Shown: positions 7,899 through 16,929, counted from the stretch's first letter. The stretch: 64,000 nucleotides of DNA from Thiocapsa rosea (GCF_003634315.1 NZ_RBXL01000002.1:62001-126000), one strand, 5' to 3'. Notes: generated from the letters alone by a model not told the origin. Translations and numbers: made by a program.

Positions 7899-8249
7899 AT
7901 GGATTACCTGATCCTATCCGACGACAACGGCGGCACCGCTCGGCTGACAACGGACCCCTCGGCGAGCAGCTACGGGATTCCCGTGTTGGTCCTCGACGCC
8001 AACGTGCGTGCCCGCCCGGCTCATGGCACACGACGCCAGCAACCGGGCGGGCACGACCGGGGATTCTCATCGGTGGTGTCGCGGAGGTTTGTCGCGATCC
8101 GAGACCCGATCCCGGCGGAGATGCCGCAACGTCCGCCGAGACCACATCGCCGGTCGAGATCCGCCCCCACCTACGCGCTCCGCCGGGACCGGCTGAAGGG
8201 CGCCGGTCCCGACTCCGTGCTTCGGTCCGGGCTCCGCGGCACGACATAA
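7899..8249 (+). pseudogene. Small gene truncated by the hairpin repeats
   Basis: A strong ribosome site (AAGGAGAG) and a start at 7899 give a convincing beginning, MDYLILSDDNGGTARLTTDP, up to about residue 36 (VLVLDANV). From 8008 the frame runs directly into a hairpin repeat and the translation turns into Arg/Pro/His-rich sequence characteristic of repeat DNA. I infer that the original 3' end was displaced by the repeat insertion. No family recognised. Confidence 0.5.
8008..8054 (+). repeat. Conserved-loop hairpin
   Basis: A perfect 12-bp stem GTGCCCGCCCGG/CCGGGCGGGCAC, a four-base internal loop on each side, a TGGC/GCCA clamp and the loop ACACGAC. It is followed by ACGACCGGGGATTCTCATCG, shared with the copy at 12224. 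Confidence 0.9.
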
Positions 8250-8271
8250 CCGGCTCAAGAGTTGAGCGTGA

Positions 8272-8353
8272 CCGGGCGGTGATTGGCCAACGACGCCAAA
8301 CACCGCCCGGCTCATGGCACTGGACGCGGGCAACCGGGCGGGCACGACCGGGC
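8272..8353 (+). repeat. Two overlapping conserved-loop hairpins
   Basis: The first (8272-8310) has CCGGGCGGTG/CACCGCCCGG arms, a TTGGC/GCCAA clamp and the loop CAACGAC. Its right arm is reused as the left arm of a second, weaker hairpin ending near 8342 (CCGCCCGG/CCGGGCGG), so the two are mutually exclusive. The downstream ACGACCGGG and GATTCTCA block is again present. Confidence 0.8.
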
Positions 8354-8420
8354 GATTCTCAGCGTTGGAGCGATCAGACGCGACGATCCCCTCTGCGAGA
8401 GTGGCAAACCCGTCGCGCAC

Positions 8421-9470
8421 TCATCGCCGAGTTCGGCCCGCCTTGATTGTCCGAAGCAAACCCAGCGCAGTTCGGAGAAGCCTCGCCGAATCCCGTCGTC
8501 GACGCGCAAAGATCTCCTTCAGGCTGCTGATCAGCGTGGTCACGATGGCACCAAGGGAAAGGATTGCGGTCAGGCCGAGGAACCATGGATCCCGCAGGGC
8601 ACGGTCGGTCCAGGAAGGCGCCACCTCGGAGGGCTTGGCCCCGAAACGTTCGATGCGCATCGTGCCCTTTGCAGGCTCGGTATAGACGATCATGCGAAAA
8701 GGCTTGGGCCCGCGTGCGCCGGGAGCGTCAGCATGAACGGAAAGATAGCCGTAAGCAGTAACCTCTTTGGGCGGTTTCTCCCGACCGAGAGTTCTGCTAG
8801 CCAGAAAGCTGATCCGGTCGCCGTGGGCCAGCGTTCCTTCTTGGACGGTGATGGGATTCTGCCGCCAGAGAAGGCTCTGACGGATCGCGAACGACCCTTT
8901 GTCGAGCAGACCAGTCGCCCCCCCCTTTACGACGGTTCCGACTTTGATCTCCCCGGACATCGGTTGTGAGCCACTCTCGGCCAGAACAGCCCTTCGAATG
9001 ATCATTTGGCTGTGTACCGGCAATGTTTCGAATCCTTCGCCGAGCAGGGCGTTGCCAAGGTCCATTCCGCCTTCGGGAACGGCATCCAGATGGACCAGGA
9101 TGTCTCCGTCGCCCGTCGAGCGAAGGATGACCCGGGTCTCGCGATCCCAAACGAAGGTCAATTTCTTGGTGAGTTTCGTGACGGCAAAGTGTCTGCGATC
9201 GCAGACCTTGGTGGAGAATTGTTGGGTTTTCGGCGGCGTCGAGGTTCTCGAACAGAGGATCACGCCGGGTTGAAGACTCCACTGGCTACGCTCGCTTCCG
9301 TCCGGGAGAAATTCCGCGCCATAGGTCACCACGTCGAGCAGGTACGAATGCTTCGTTGGTAGGACAATGGCAAGAAACAGGAATGCCACGACTAAAAGCA
9401 GGCTCACGACGCTCGCCCAAGGGACTCCGCCCTCACGATCTCGCGATTTGACCCGCAGCCGTGTCGTCAT
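8421..9470 (-). CDS. Membrane-anchored protein with extracytoplasmic domain, 349 aa
   Basis: One membrane segment near residues 18-40 (ASVVSLLLVVAFLFLAIVLP) and a second near 298-318 (FLGLTAILSLGAIVTTLISS), with about 255 residues between them and an Arg-rich cytoplasmic tail. By the positive-inside pattern the middle domain lies in the periplasm. It has two Cys residues (VILCSRT, KVCDRRHF) and a beta-rich composition. No known domain. The start overlaps the stop of the upstream gene by four bases, so the two are coupled. This is the second gene of a two-gene minus-strand unit in the protease module. Confidence 0.65.
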   Translation of the reverse strand: MTTRLRVKSRDREGGVPWASVVSLLLVVAFLFLAIVLPTKHSYLLDVVTYGAEFLPDGSERSQWSLQPGVILCSRTSTPPKTQQFSTKVCDRRHFAVTKLTKKLTFVWDRETRVILRSTGDGDILVHLDAVPEGGMDLGNALLGEGFETLPVHSQMIIRRAVLAESGSQPMSGEIKVGTVVKGGATGLLDKGSFAIRQSLLWRQNPITVQEGTLAHGDRISFLASRTLGREKPPKEVTAYGYLSVHADAPGARGPKPFRMIVYTEPAKGTMRIERFGAKPSEVAPSWTDRALRDPWFLGLTAILSLGAIVTTLISSLKEIFARRRRDSARLLRTALGLLRTIKAGRTRR

Positions 9471-10249
9471 TGCGCCACGGGTCGATCGATGGTGATCTCC
9501 ACGGGATCTTCGTAGGTACCCATCGTCATGCGGTTGATTTCGACATTGATCTGTCCGCCCTCGAGAAGATCTGCAGCGATCCTACAGCGACGATCGAAGC
9601 CGACATCCGCGCCGCCCGGGACGGGCTCGCAGTAGGGTGGATCGTGCTCATCGTCGCAGGGGGGCGAAACGAGCTCATCGCCGTCACGCCTCACGGTCGC
9701 ACTGACCTCCCTCGCGTCTTGGCTATTGACCAGGATAATGATGCACCTGCCCGCTTCCTCAGGGGCGATCCGCCACAGAGAAACAGCGTGCTCCGAAGAA
9801 CTGTCGCCGCATCGGCCGCGGGTCACGGCGACAGCGAGCTCCTCCGGACCGAGCTTCGACAATGCATCCCAGTTATTGTCCTTGATGACGACATCGAGGC
9901 TCGTTTCCTTGCCGCGGCTCTCGGCGGTGACGTCATACTCGACAAGACCCTCGTAGAGCGCATCGTCGCTCAGAAAGCGCGCGCAGATCGACTCGCCCGC
10001 CTGCCACCCTTCCGGGATTCCGGCGATCAAGCTCCGCTCGTTGGCCAACTCGCCGCGGGGCTCCAACATGACTCCGACGACGATGCGCGGCGCCGAGACA
10101 TCCGCGCCGGTCTTGAGCTCGTCGATTGGCTTGGGTTCGGTCTTCGCCGCGAGGTGCGGAAAATCCGTTACGCCCAACGGGTAAGCCGGCGCCGCCGCCC
10201 CGAGAGTTGTTGTGAGCGTCAATATCGACAGCCGCTTCAACACAGTCAC
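9467..10249 (-). CDS. Secreted protein of the protease module, 260 aa
   Basis: I chose the GTG at 10249 because a GGAGG site lies seven bases upstream and because the product then begins directly with a signal peptide (VTVLKRLSILTLTTTLGAAAPAYP). Longer in-frame ATG starts reach into the divergent promoter. The mature protein is acidic, with two Cys pairs (CGDSSSEHAVSLW, CDDEHDPPYCEP). No recognisable domain. It is coupled to the membrane protein downstream and divergent from the serine protease at 10319. The most economical reading is a periplasmic partner of one of them. Confidence 0.65.
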   Translation of the reverse strand: MTVLKRLSILTLTTTLGAAAPAYPLGVTDFPHLAAKTEPKPIDELKTGADVSAPRIVVGVMLEPRGELANERSLIAGIPEGWQAGESICARFLSDDALYEGLVEYDVTAESRGKETSLDVVIKDNNWDALSKLGPEELAVAVTRGRCGDSSSEHAVSLWRIAPEEAGRCIIILVNSQDAREVSATVRRDGDELVSPPCDDEHDPPYCEPVPGGADVGFDRRCRIAADLLEGGQINVEINRMTMGTYEDPVEITIDRPVAQ

Positions 10250-10318
10250 GATCTTGCCTCCACGCTTCCGAGAAGTGATCATCCTGGCAAGGTGCCATTC
10301 TTCCATCAACAGACTCAA

Positions 10319-11464
10319 ATGCGAAAGCCGATGTCACCGGCGTTGCTTCGAACACTCTGCGGGCTCGTCGGGCTGTCGTTGACGCCGGTTTCTACAACTG
10401 CAGAGCCGGTTTCGGTCAATCGCAAGAGCGGCCAGGGTTTTGCGGTTTCCTATCGCAACAACTGCTACGTGCTCCTCCCTCAACATGTCCATGGCACGAG
10501 TCCCTCTCTGACGCTTGCGACCGGGTCGCCGCCGATCGTCGGCGAGGCTAAGGTGATCGAGCGTTTCGATCCAGGAATGGACCTCTCGGTCGCCTTCGTA
10601 ACGGGCGGTTTGGAGGGGCGCTGCGCGCCGCAGTGGGAAGATCTTCCGAGAAAGATCGATCAGTTGATCTCCCCGGGAGGCCAGGTCACCTTCGTCACCG
10701 TCTCGGAGGGCGGGGTGATCAACCGTCTTCCGGCCATAGTCGAACTTGTCAGCTATGAGTATATGGTGATTGATCTTGGCAGAGATGTTGAAAAAAGCAT
10801 CTTCCAAGGGCGTAGCGGCAGTGTGGTCCTCGCAGGAAACGCGCCGGTTGGAATGATCGTGAAAACCGGCTGTGAGGATGTGATCGAGCTTCCCGCCGAG
10901 AGCAAACTGCGCGCCGACGGTAAACAAGGATGCGTCCTGCGCATGGATGCTATCGTCGATCGAGCCAGGCGCTTAATCGAGCGTGGTTCAACCGATGTTA
11001 TGCCGCCACCGCTTTCGCCCGAGCCACCCGAGTCGCAAGAACTCGGACTCGTCGGTCTCGCCGGCCGAATCTTGACATGCTCTTCGGAGGGCGCCGTGCC
11101 GGAAGCTGGTTGTTGGAGTCTCGAGGAAGGCTCTGGACCTCTCCTGATCGCGCCGGGAGATTTGCCGTTCAGCATCGTGGTGGAGTTGTCTGGAGCTGAC
11201 GCGACCCCTGTCTCCCGGGTGCGATTGGCGTCGCGGCCATCTTCCGAAGGACAGACGGTTCCAAAGAACGTGATCGTGGACTTCAACGCCGGGACTAAGA
11301 AACGGCCCAACTGGAAGGAGTTCCGAATGGGGGACATGACACCTTTCGGCGATCTCGATCTACTGAACGGGATGGCCCCCAGGACAAGAGCCGTTCGACT
11401 GACGATCGTCGATGCTTGGGCGGATGGCTTGCCCCTGCAACTGGATCGTATCGAGGTCAGGTAG
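10319..11464 (+). CDS. Secreted trypsin-like serine protease, 381 aa
   Basis: A signal peptide (residues 1-28, ending STTAEP) is followed by a trypsin/S1-like core. The candidate triad is His in LLPQHVHG (residue 56), Asp in FDPGMDLSVAFV (88) and Ser in FQGRSGSVVLAGN (166). The core is short, like a degP-class or chymotrypsin-like mini-domain. After a Pro/Ser linker at about 250 comes a C-terminal beta domain of about 120 residues (residues 265-381) without recognised motifs. Start codons at 10319 and 10331 are both possible. The gene lies divergent from the two secreted or membrane genes and converges on the HEAT-like secreted gene. Confidence 0.65.
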   Translation: MRKPMSPALLRTLCGLVGLSLTPVSTTAEPVSVNRKSGQGFAVSYRNNCYVLLPQHVHGTSPSLTLATGSPPIVGEAKVIERFDPGMDLSVAFVTGGLEGRCAPQWEDLPRKIDQLISPGGQVTFVTVSEGGVINRLPAIVELVSYEYMVIDLGRDVEKSIFQGRSGSVVLAGNAPVGMIVKTGCEDVIELPAESKLRADGKQGCVLRMDAIVDRARRLIERGSTDVMPPPLSPEPPESQELGLVGLAGRILTCSSEGAVPEAGCWSLEEGSGPLLIAPGDLPFSIVVELSGADATPVSRVRLASRPSSEGQTVPKNVIVDFNAGTKKRPNWKEFRMGDMTPFGDLDLLNGMAPRTRAVRLTIVDAWADGLPLQLDRIEVR

Positions 11465-11484
11465 CTTTCCGCGTCTCGATCGGC

Positions 11485-12129
11485 TCAGTTCAGTAGCGGA
11501 ATGCGGATCCTGGCCGGCGTGCCGCTGCCATTGACGAGAAAATCCCCGACAAGTGCTCCTGTTTCGTCCGAGGTCATTACAGCGTGGCCGTTGATGTTGA
11601 AGCTCCACTCGCCGGTCATCACCCGCTCGCCGTTTAAGAGAAGTGCACAATAACGCTTGTTGTTGAGGAAAGGCCAACACTTCAATTCGTCTTCGTAAGA
11701 ACCGATAGCGAACGTGTAAAATCCTTGCCTGCGATCACTCGACCAGCTGCCCTTCATGCGGCTGAGCCACTCGTAGATTTGCGTAAGGTCCTTGTCTTCG
11801 ATGGGTATAGCGAACTCGGCAACGAAATTGCCGCCGGCATCGAGAACCGCTTTTACCGCCGCTGCACGCATGTAAGGGTCGCTCGATGTGAGGCCGCTTT
11901 CCTTCGCGACCTGCACTAAGGTGGCATCGCCACTTTGCAACAGAGCCTCCATCGCGGCGATGCGTTTGTTACGGTCCGGATTCGCGAGTAGATCCTGGGC
12001 GCGGCTGATCTCGTCTGCTCTGCCTTCGATGCTGGCGGTAATCTCGTCCACCGACATTTTCGAGGCTGCCGACATGGCCGTCAAAAGGATAGAGGTGACA
12101 AAGAGGAGAGTTGCAAGGAATGCTTTCAT
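11485..12129 (-). CDS. Secreted helical (HEAT-like) protein, 214 aa
   Basis: The ATG at 12129 gives an immediate signal peptide (MKAFLATLLFVTSILLTAMSA). The first half is helical and HEAT-like (ANPDRNKRIAAMEALLQSGD, SSDPYMRAAAVKAVLDAGG). The second half is a beta-rich domain with WSFNINGHAVMTSDE and GDFLVNGSGTPARI. No known family. It converges on the protease gene with a 20-base gap. Its right flank is the hairpin at 12224, so the module 8421-12129 is enclosed by repeats of one family. Confidence 0.65.
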   Translation of the reverse strand: MKAFLATLLFVTSILLTAMSAASKMSVDEITASIEGRADEISRAQDLLANPDRNKRIAAMEALLQSGDATLVQVAKESGLTSSDPYMRAAAVKAVLDAGGNFVAEFAIPIEDKDLTQIYEWLSRMKGSWSSDRRQGFYTFAIGSYEDELKCWPFLNNKRYCALLLNGERVMTGEWSFNINGHAVMTSDETGALVGDFLVNGSGTPARIRIPLLN

Positions 12130-12223
12130 GGTAGACAGCTCCGGATTTTGATCTATAGGCATTCTGAAAGAAGCCTACATCCCCTCGCAAGCTCGCAATA
12201 GCCCGCACGAATGTGAGAGGAGC

Positions 12224-12270
12224 GTGCCCGCCCGGCTCATGGCGAGAGGCGCCAGCATCCGGGCGGGCAC
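12224..12270 (+). repeat. Conserved-loop hairpin, right flank of the protease module
   Basis: It has the same 12-bp stem as the copy at 8008 (GTGCCCGCCCGG/CCGGGCGGGCAC) and the same internal-loop bases, with TGGC/GCCA, but a diverged loop (GAGAGGC). It is followed by the identical ACGACCGGGGATTCTCATCG block, so 8008-8074 and 12224-12290 are near-identical direct repeats. Confidence 0.9.
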
Positions 12271-12824
12271 GACCGGGGATTCTCATCGGTGGTTCGGCGA
12301 GCCTTGAGGCGATCAGGCAAGGCGATCCCGGCTGAGGGCACCATGTCAGCGGCACATGGGGCCATCGTAGAACGTGAGCGCCGCGGGTCCGGATGTGGCG
12401 ACGTCTTCACGCGCCACGACAGCTGGCGACGGGCCGCGCTCGCGTCGAACCGTCTGTGCTGCCACCCACAAGCGGATCTAACCATTCCCGTTCGCAGCGG
12501 CTTTAATCTGGCATGTCGATGTCGCGAAGGCGACACGTTGCTCTCGCAACGGGCCGTATTGACTGGTACGTCGTTGAAAAGCCGGTCGCTATCATTGGTC
12601 CGTCGTTTGCTGGGGACAGCCAAAGCACAACAGCAGGGCAGAACGATCCCATGCGACCAAACCCGATACGGAAACCGAGAGCGCAGGCAGAGGCAGTATC
12701 TATTTCACGCACCTTGAGCGCGGATGTCTCACTGACTCGACACGGCGCACTCCGGTGTGCTGACGCCCGCCGCTGCAACGCTGTCCGGCAAATCTTCGCC
12801 ACACGACCCCGGGGGAGCTGATTC
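12271..12824. other. Non-coding stretch after the repeat
   Basis: Apart from the repeat tail I see nothing convincing. Open frames on both strands are short, Arg/Ser-rich and without ribosome sites. This is probably decayed sequence. Confidence 0.35.
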
Positions 12825-13052
12825 ATGGCCCGCTTCGAACCCTGTCATGGCAAGAACGCTTGCCGCGACAATGGCGAGCGCTGTCTGACGTGTGGCCGAG
12901 AATCGAGCGAGATCGCCCGTCTACGGGCATGCGTCGAGGAGCTGGCCAACCTGGCGCTGGAACATGGCTACGACAACAGCGAGGAGTTCGCCGCCTACGT
13001 CGCGCGCAAGCTGTTCAAGACCATCGCACATCGCCGGGAACAGCTGCAATGA
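12825..13052 (+). CDS. Small Cys-containing protein, 75 aa
   Basis: Begins MARFEPCHGKNACRDNGERC and continues LTCGRESSEIARLRACVEEL, giving a Cys cluster (C7, C13, C20, C23) that could bind a metal, followed by a helix. It overlaps the start of the hemerythrin gene by four bases (ATGA), so the two are translationally coupled. I know of no assigned function. The arrangement suggests it assists or regulates the di-iron protein, which is inference. A weak ribosome site (GGGGGAG) precedes the start. Confidence 0.7.
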   Translation: MARFEPCHGKNACRDNGERCLTCGRESSEIARLRACVEELANLALEHGYDNSEEFAAYVARKLFKTIAHRREQLQ

Positions 13053-13453
13053 GCGGGCTCCTGATCGATCCCGACGACACCCGCTTCCGCCTAGGCGTGC
13101 AGGCGATGGATCATGTTCATGGTGAGTTCATCGCCTTGTTAAACGCCATGGCCGAGGCCGATCAAGCCCGCTTCCTGGAGATGTTCGAGCACCTCGTCGA
13201 CCACACCGCGGCGCATTTCGACCAGGAAGAGCGGTGGATGATCGAGACTCGGTTTCCGGCTCTGCAGGAACATCGCGGCGATCATCGGCGTGTGCTGGGC
13301 GATCTCAGAGCCATCGGTCAACGCTCGACTCGGGGCAAATTCGCCATGGGTCGAGCCTATGTGCGCGAATTCTTGCCGGGTTGGTTTGCGGTGCATGCCG
13401 TGACCATGGACAGCGCCCTGGCCGCCCATCTGAATGCGAACCCGGGTTCCTGA
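13049..13453 (+). CDS. Bacteriohemerythrin-like protein, 134 aa
   Basis: The hemerythrin fold is visible as four helices with spaced ligands: MDHVHGEFIALLNAM, then HLVDHTAAHFDQEERWM, HRGDHRRVL and FAVHAVTMDSAL. Members bind O2, NO or iron through a carboxylate-bridged di-iron site, and are common in microaerophilic and phototrophic gammaproteobacteria. The usual H-HxxxE-HxxxH-HxxxxD pattern is broadly present, including HFDQEE and a His/Asp pair near the C-terminus. Coupled to the upstream Cys-cluster gene. Grx4 and BolA follow, a combination linked to iron or Fe-S handling. Confidence 0.85.
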   Translation: MSGLLIDPDDTRFRLGVQAMDHVHGEFIALLNAMAEADQARFLEMFEHLVDHTAAHFDQEERWMIETRFPALQEHRGDHRRVLGDLRAIGQRSTRGKFAMGRAYVREFLPGWFAVHAVTMDSALAAHLNANPGS

Positions 13454-13616
13454 CCGTTGAGCACGACACCAACCCAGCGCGCTTCGGCGCTCGACAAACG
13501 CAAGCTGCCGGTCTGTGCCAGCGCTGATTTGGGCGTGTTTTGATCTCGCCGGCGACTGCATGCGCCGGGCAGACAACCGCCAACCGACCACCGTAATCCC
13601 ACAGCGGGCAATCCCG

Positions 13617-13931
13617 ATGAAAACCACCGACAAGATCCGTCAACAACTCGCGGAAAACCCGATCGTCCTCTATATGAAGGGCACGCCGCGCGAGCCACGC
13701 TGCGGGTTCTCCGCCAAGGCCGCGGCCGCGCTGCAAGCCACCGGCGTGGAATTCGCCTATGTCGATGTCTTGGCCGCACCCCTGTTCATGCAGGCGCTGC
13801 CCGAGGTGTCGGATTTTCCCACCTTCCCGCAACTCTTCATCAAGGGCGAGGTCATCGGCGGCAGCGACATCATCGAGGCCATGCTTGCGAGCGGCGAACT
13901 GCTGCCGATGCTGAAAGACGCGGCCGCCTGA
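13617..13931 (+). CDS. grxD: Monothiol glutaredoxin, Grx4 family
   Basis: Starts at 13617 (MKTTDKIRQQLAENPIVLYM). Contains the signature CGFS active site, the TFPQLFIKG cis-proline loop and the GGSDI glutathione-binding motif, so it is a CGFS-type monothiol glutaredoxin that carries a [2Fe-2S] cluster. Length (104 aa) is normal. It is followed 20 bases later by a BolA gene. Grx4 and BolA form heterodimers that share a cluster, consistent with an operon. An earlier in-frame ATG at 13515 would add a non-homologous extension and is rejected. Confidence 0.95.
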   Translation: MKTTDKIRQQLAENPIVLYMKGTPREPRCGFSAKAAAALQATGVEFAYVDVLAAPLFMQALPEVSDFPTFPQLFIKGEVIGGSDIIEAMLASGELLPMLKDAAA

Positions 13932-13951
13932 CACGAAACCGAGGATCACAC

Positions 13952-14194
13952 ATGGACCAAGACGAGATCGTCAAACGCGTTCGGGCCGAACACCCGGACG
14001 CGGTCGTAGACATCGCCGGGGCCGACTGCAATTTCGAGCTCCACATCGTCAGCGAAGGTTTCGCCGGACAAGGGCTGTTGCAACGCCAAAAGAGCGTCTT
14101 GGCGCTATTCAAGGACGAGTTGAAGTCCGGCGCGCTGCACGCCTTGACGATCAAGGCCAAGACACCGCAAGAGAAGGCCGCGGAGGCCCCGTGA
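13952..14194 (+). CDS. BolA/IbaG-family protein, 80 aa
   Basis: MDQDEIVKRVRAEHPDAVVD leads into FELHIVSEGFAGQGLLQRQKSV, the BolA class-II KH-like fold with the conserved His-Ile pair and the GxGLLxRxxxV loop. It lies just after the CGFS glutaredoxin, its usual physical partner. It is closer to IbaG than to BolA proper in length and in lacking the long insert. A GAGGATC ribosome site precedes the ATG. Confidence 0.9.
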   Translation: MDQDEIVKRVRAEHPDAVVDIAGADCNFELHIVSEGFAGQGLLQRQKSVLALFKDELKSGALHALTIKAKTPQEKAAEAP

Positions 14195-14512
14195 AACGAT
14201 GCCCAAGCCGCCGCGACCCGGGCGGCGCCCGCCTGATCCCAAGCGGTCCGGCATGAGGCCATCGGCGAAAGGTCCGGCAGGTGGCAGGGCAGCGGCCCCC
14301 GATCGCAAGGCGGTTTGGGTCGAGCGAAACCTCGGCCGGGGATTTCGGGTCACACTATCCGGCTCGTGGAGTGGGTGTCGGCGGTCCACGCGACCGGGGA
14401 CCTCGGCCGGCAAAGCTCCGGTGTCGGTCAGTTGATCATCGGCGCACGCTGCATCGCCCGGTAACCGCTTCATTTACGTTGACTGTCCATCAGATCGCCG
14501 ACTCCGTTTCGC

Positions 14513-16870
14513 ATGAAGACCTGGATCCTTCGCCTCCTGTTCGGCGTCGCTTCAGTCGTTCTGATGGCAGGCTTCGCGACCTGGTGGCTGATTCGCGGCA
14601 GTCTTCCGATGCTCGACGGCGACCTTCCCGTTGCGGGTCTGGATCATCCTGTGACCATCGAACGCGATGAGCAGGGTATCCCGACGATCCGTGCATCCAC
14701 GCGACGCGACTTGGCTTTTGCGACGGGATTCGTGCACGGGCAGGATCGTTTCTTCCAGATGGACTTGATTCGCCGCAAGGCTGCCGGCGAGCTCTCGGAG
14801 ATGTTCGGCGCGGCGGCTTTGCCGCTCGACAAGCATCATCGCTTTCATCGATTCCGCGCTCGCGCACAGGCCGTCATGCAGACACTGACGGCGACCGAGC
14901 GGGCCATCCTCGACGCCTATGCCTCCGGCGTGAATACGGGTCTCGGGAGTCTGTCGGTCCGGCCATTCGAATACCTGTTGTTGCGTGAACAACCGAAGCC
15001 TTGGAGGACGCAGGATACGATTCTCGTCGTCTACGCGATGTTCATGCAGCTGAACGACGACAGGGCGCGGGGCGACGTCCAACGCGGGCTTGCGCAATCG
15101 GTGCTGCCGGCCAACGTCTATGCCTGGCTCTATCCAACCGGCACGAGCTGGGATGCCCCGCTTGTCGGCGGAGCGATCGAGACCGTTCCGATGCCGGAGG
15201 CCGGTGACGATGCGATCCGGCACGTCGCGCTCATCCCTGAACACGCGACCGAGCAGGGCAGCCCTGCGTTGAACGGCAGCAACAACTGGGCGGTCGGCGG
15301 CGCGCTGACCCATCACGGTCGGGCGCTGGTCTCGAACGATATGCACCTGGGCCTCTCGGTCCCCAATCTCTACTACCGGGCGCGCCTGATCACGACGGGC
15401 GACGGCGAGCGAGACGTGACCGGGGTCTCTCTGCCCGGCACGCCGTTCGTGGTTGCCGGCAGCAACGGCCGCGTGGCGTGGGGATACACCAACAGCTACG
15501 GCGACTGGTCCGACGCCGTCGTGCTCAGGCCGGGTGCAGCCGCCGGGACGTATCGAACGCCGGACGGGGAGGAGGCGTTCGTCGTGCATCGGGAGTGGAT
15601 CAACGTCAAGCAGGCGGATCCTGTCGAGTACAGGATCCGGGAAACCCGATGGGGCCCCGTCGACGACGGCAATCAGTTTGCCGGCAGCGACGTGGCGGTG
15701 CGCTGGCTCGCCCACAGTCCTCGGGCCGTCAACCTGAAAATCCTCGAGCTCGAAACGGTTGCGAACCTCGATGCTGCGCTCGACGTCGCGAATACGATGG
15801 GTTTGCCGCCACAGAATGTCGTGGCGGGCGATGCGCACGGCACTATCGGCTGGAGCATCGCCGGTCAAATCCCGGTGAAGCGTGGATACGACCCGATGGT
15901 TCCCGCCGACTGGAGCAACGGGGGTGGATGGACAGGCTGGCTGGATGCGGCCGACTATCCGCGCGTCGTCAATCCGGAGTCGCAGCGGATTTGGACGGCG
16001 AACGCGCGCGTCGTCGACGGTGACGCGCTGCGGACGATCGGAGATGGCGGCTACGACCTCGGCGCGCGGGCGAAGCAGATCAGGGACCGGCTATTCGAGA
16101 AAGACCGCTTTGCGCCGGAAGACATGTTGGCGATTCAGCGCGATCACGAGGCGCTGTTCCTCGGGCGATGGAGAACATTGCTGCTCGAGGTGCTTGCCTC
16201 CGGCGGACCCGAGATGGATGAGTATCGGTCACTGGTGGAGAACTGGATTCCCGCAGCGTCCGCCGATTCCGTCGGCTATCGGCTGGTGCGTGCATTCCGG
16301 TTGCAGGTGCGGCAGAACGTGTTTGCCGCACTGACGACTCAGGTGGGGGATGTGCATGGAGAGAACGCCGATCTGCTGATCAGTCACCAGTTCGAGGCAC
16401 CTTTGTGGGCCGTTCTGACCGAGAAGCCACGCCATCTGTTGCCCGCGAATTTCGAGAGCTGGGATGCACTGATGCTCGCCGCCGTGCGCGAAAACATCGA
16501 CAGCTTCGAGAAGCGCTTCGACGGTGCCCTGTCTGAACGGACCTGGGGCGAGTTGAATACCGCGCACATCGCCCACCCGATCAGTCAAGCCGTTCCGTGG
16601 CTGTCCGGATGGCTGGACATGCCCCGCGAGGCGCTGCCGGGCGATGCGAACCTGCCGCTCGCGCAGAGTCCGGTTTTCGGTGCCTCCCAACGGTTCTCCG
16701 TGTCACCCGGCGACGAGGCCAACGGTCTGATGCAGATGCCGACCGGTCAAAGCGGTCATCCGATGTCGCCGTTCTACCGACGCGGCCATGACGACTGGGT
16801 TTCCGGTACCCCAAGCCCGTTCCTGCCGGGGCCAACACGCCACCGACTGACGCTGAAACCTGCTCGTTAG
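14513..16870 (+). CDS. Penicillin acylase-family N-terminal nucleophile hydrolase, 785 aa
   Basis: Signal-anchor or signal peptide at residues 1-27 (ILRLLFGVASVVLMAGFATWW), then the alpha-chain (HPVTIERDEQGIPTIRA, FATGFVHGQDRFFQMDL). The spacer ends at NGSNNWAVGG, where Ser256 becomes the nucleophile after autocleavage. The beta-chain follows with FVVAGSNGRVAWGYTN. Family members hydrolyse N-acyl bonds, such as beta-lactams or acyl-homoserine lactones, in the periplasm. The real substrate cannot be read from sequence. Length is typical. The gene stands alone, with no obvious operon partners. Confidence 0.9.
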   Translation: MKTWILRLLFGVASVVLMAGFATWWLIRGSLPMLDGDLPVAGLDHPVTIERDEQGIPTIRASTRRDLAFATGFVHGQDRFFQMDLIRRKAAGELSEMFGAAALPLDKHHRFHRFRARAQAVMQTLTATERAILDAYASGVNTGLGSLSVRPFEYLLLREQPKPWRTQDTILVVYAMFMQLNDDRARGDVQRGLAQSVLPANVYAWLYPTGTSWDAPLVGGAIETVPMPEAGDDAIRHVALIPEHATEQGSPALNGSNNWAVGGALTHHGRALVSNDMHLGLSVPNLYYRARLITTGDGERDVTGVSLPGTPFVVAGSNGRVAWGYTNSYGDWSDAVVLRPGAAAGTYRTPDGEEAFVVHREWINVKQADPVEYRIRETRWGPVDDGNQFAGSDVAVRWLAHSPRAVNLKILELETVANLDAALDVANTMGLPPQNVVAGDAHGTIGWSIAGQIPVKRGYDPMVPADWSNGGGWTGWLDAADYPRVVNPESQRIWTANARVVDGDALRTIGDGGYDLGARAKQIRDRLFEKDRFAPEDMLAIQRDHEALFLGRWRTLLLEVLASGGPEMDEYRSLVENWIPAASADSVGYRLVRAFRLQVRQNVFAALTTQVGDVHGENADLLISHQFEAPLWAVLTEKPRHLLPANFESWDALMLAAVRENIDSFEKRFDGALSERTWGELNTAHIAHPISQAVPWLSGWLDMPREALPGDANLPLAQSPVFGASQRFSVSPGDEANGLMQMPTGQSGHPMSPFYRRGHDDWVSGTPSPFLPGPTRHRLTLKPAR

Positions 16871-16929
16871 GCGCCTCTGCCGGCCCCCAAGCAGCGTGTC
16901 GGCTGGATAACGGGTGAGGACCGCTTCTG

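Noticed and set aside
9461-10318. N-terminal 286 codons of an upstream open frame in front of the serine protease
   Set aside because: This stretch is antisense to the 9467-10249 gene. The protease signal peptide begins at 10319, so the extension is a frame shadow.
14199-14435. Small gene after bolA (MPKPPRPGRRPPDPKR)
   Set aside because: Low-complexity Pro/Arg/Gly sequence with no recognisable domain, in a GC-rich gap, and without a ribosome site.
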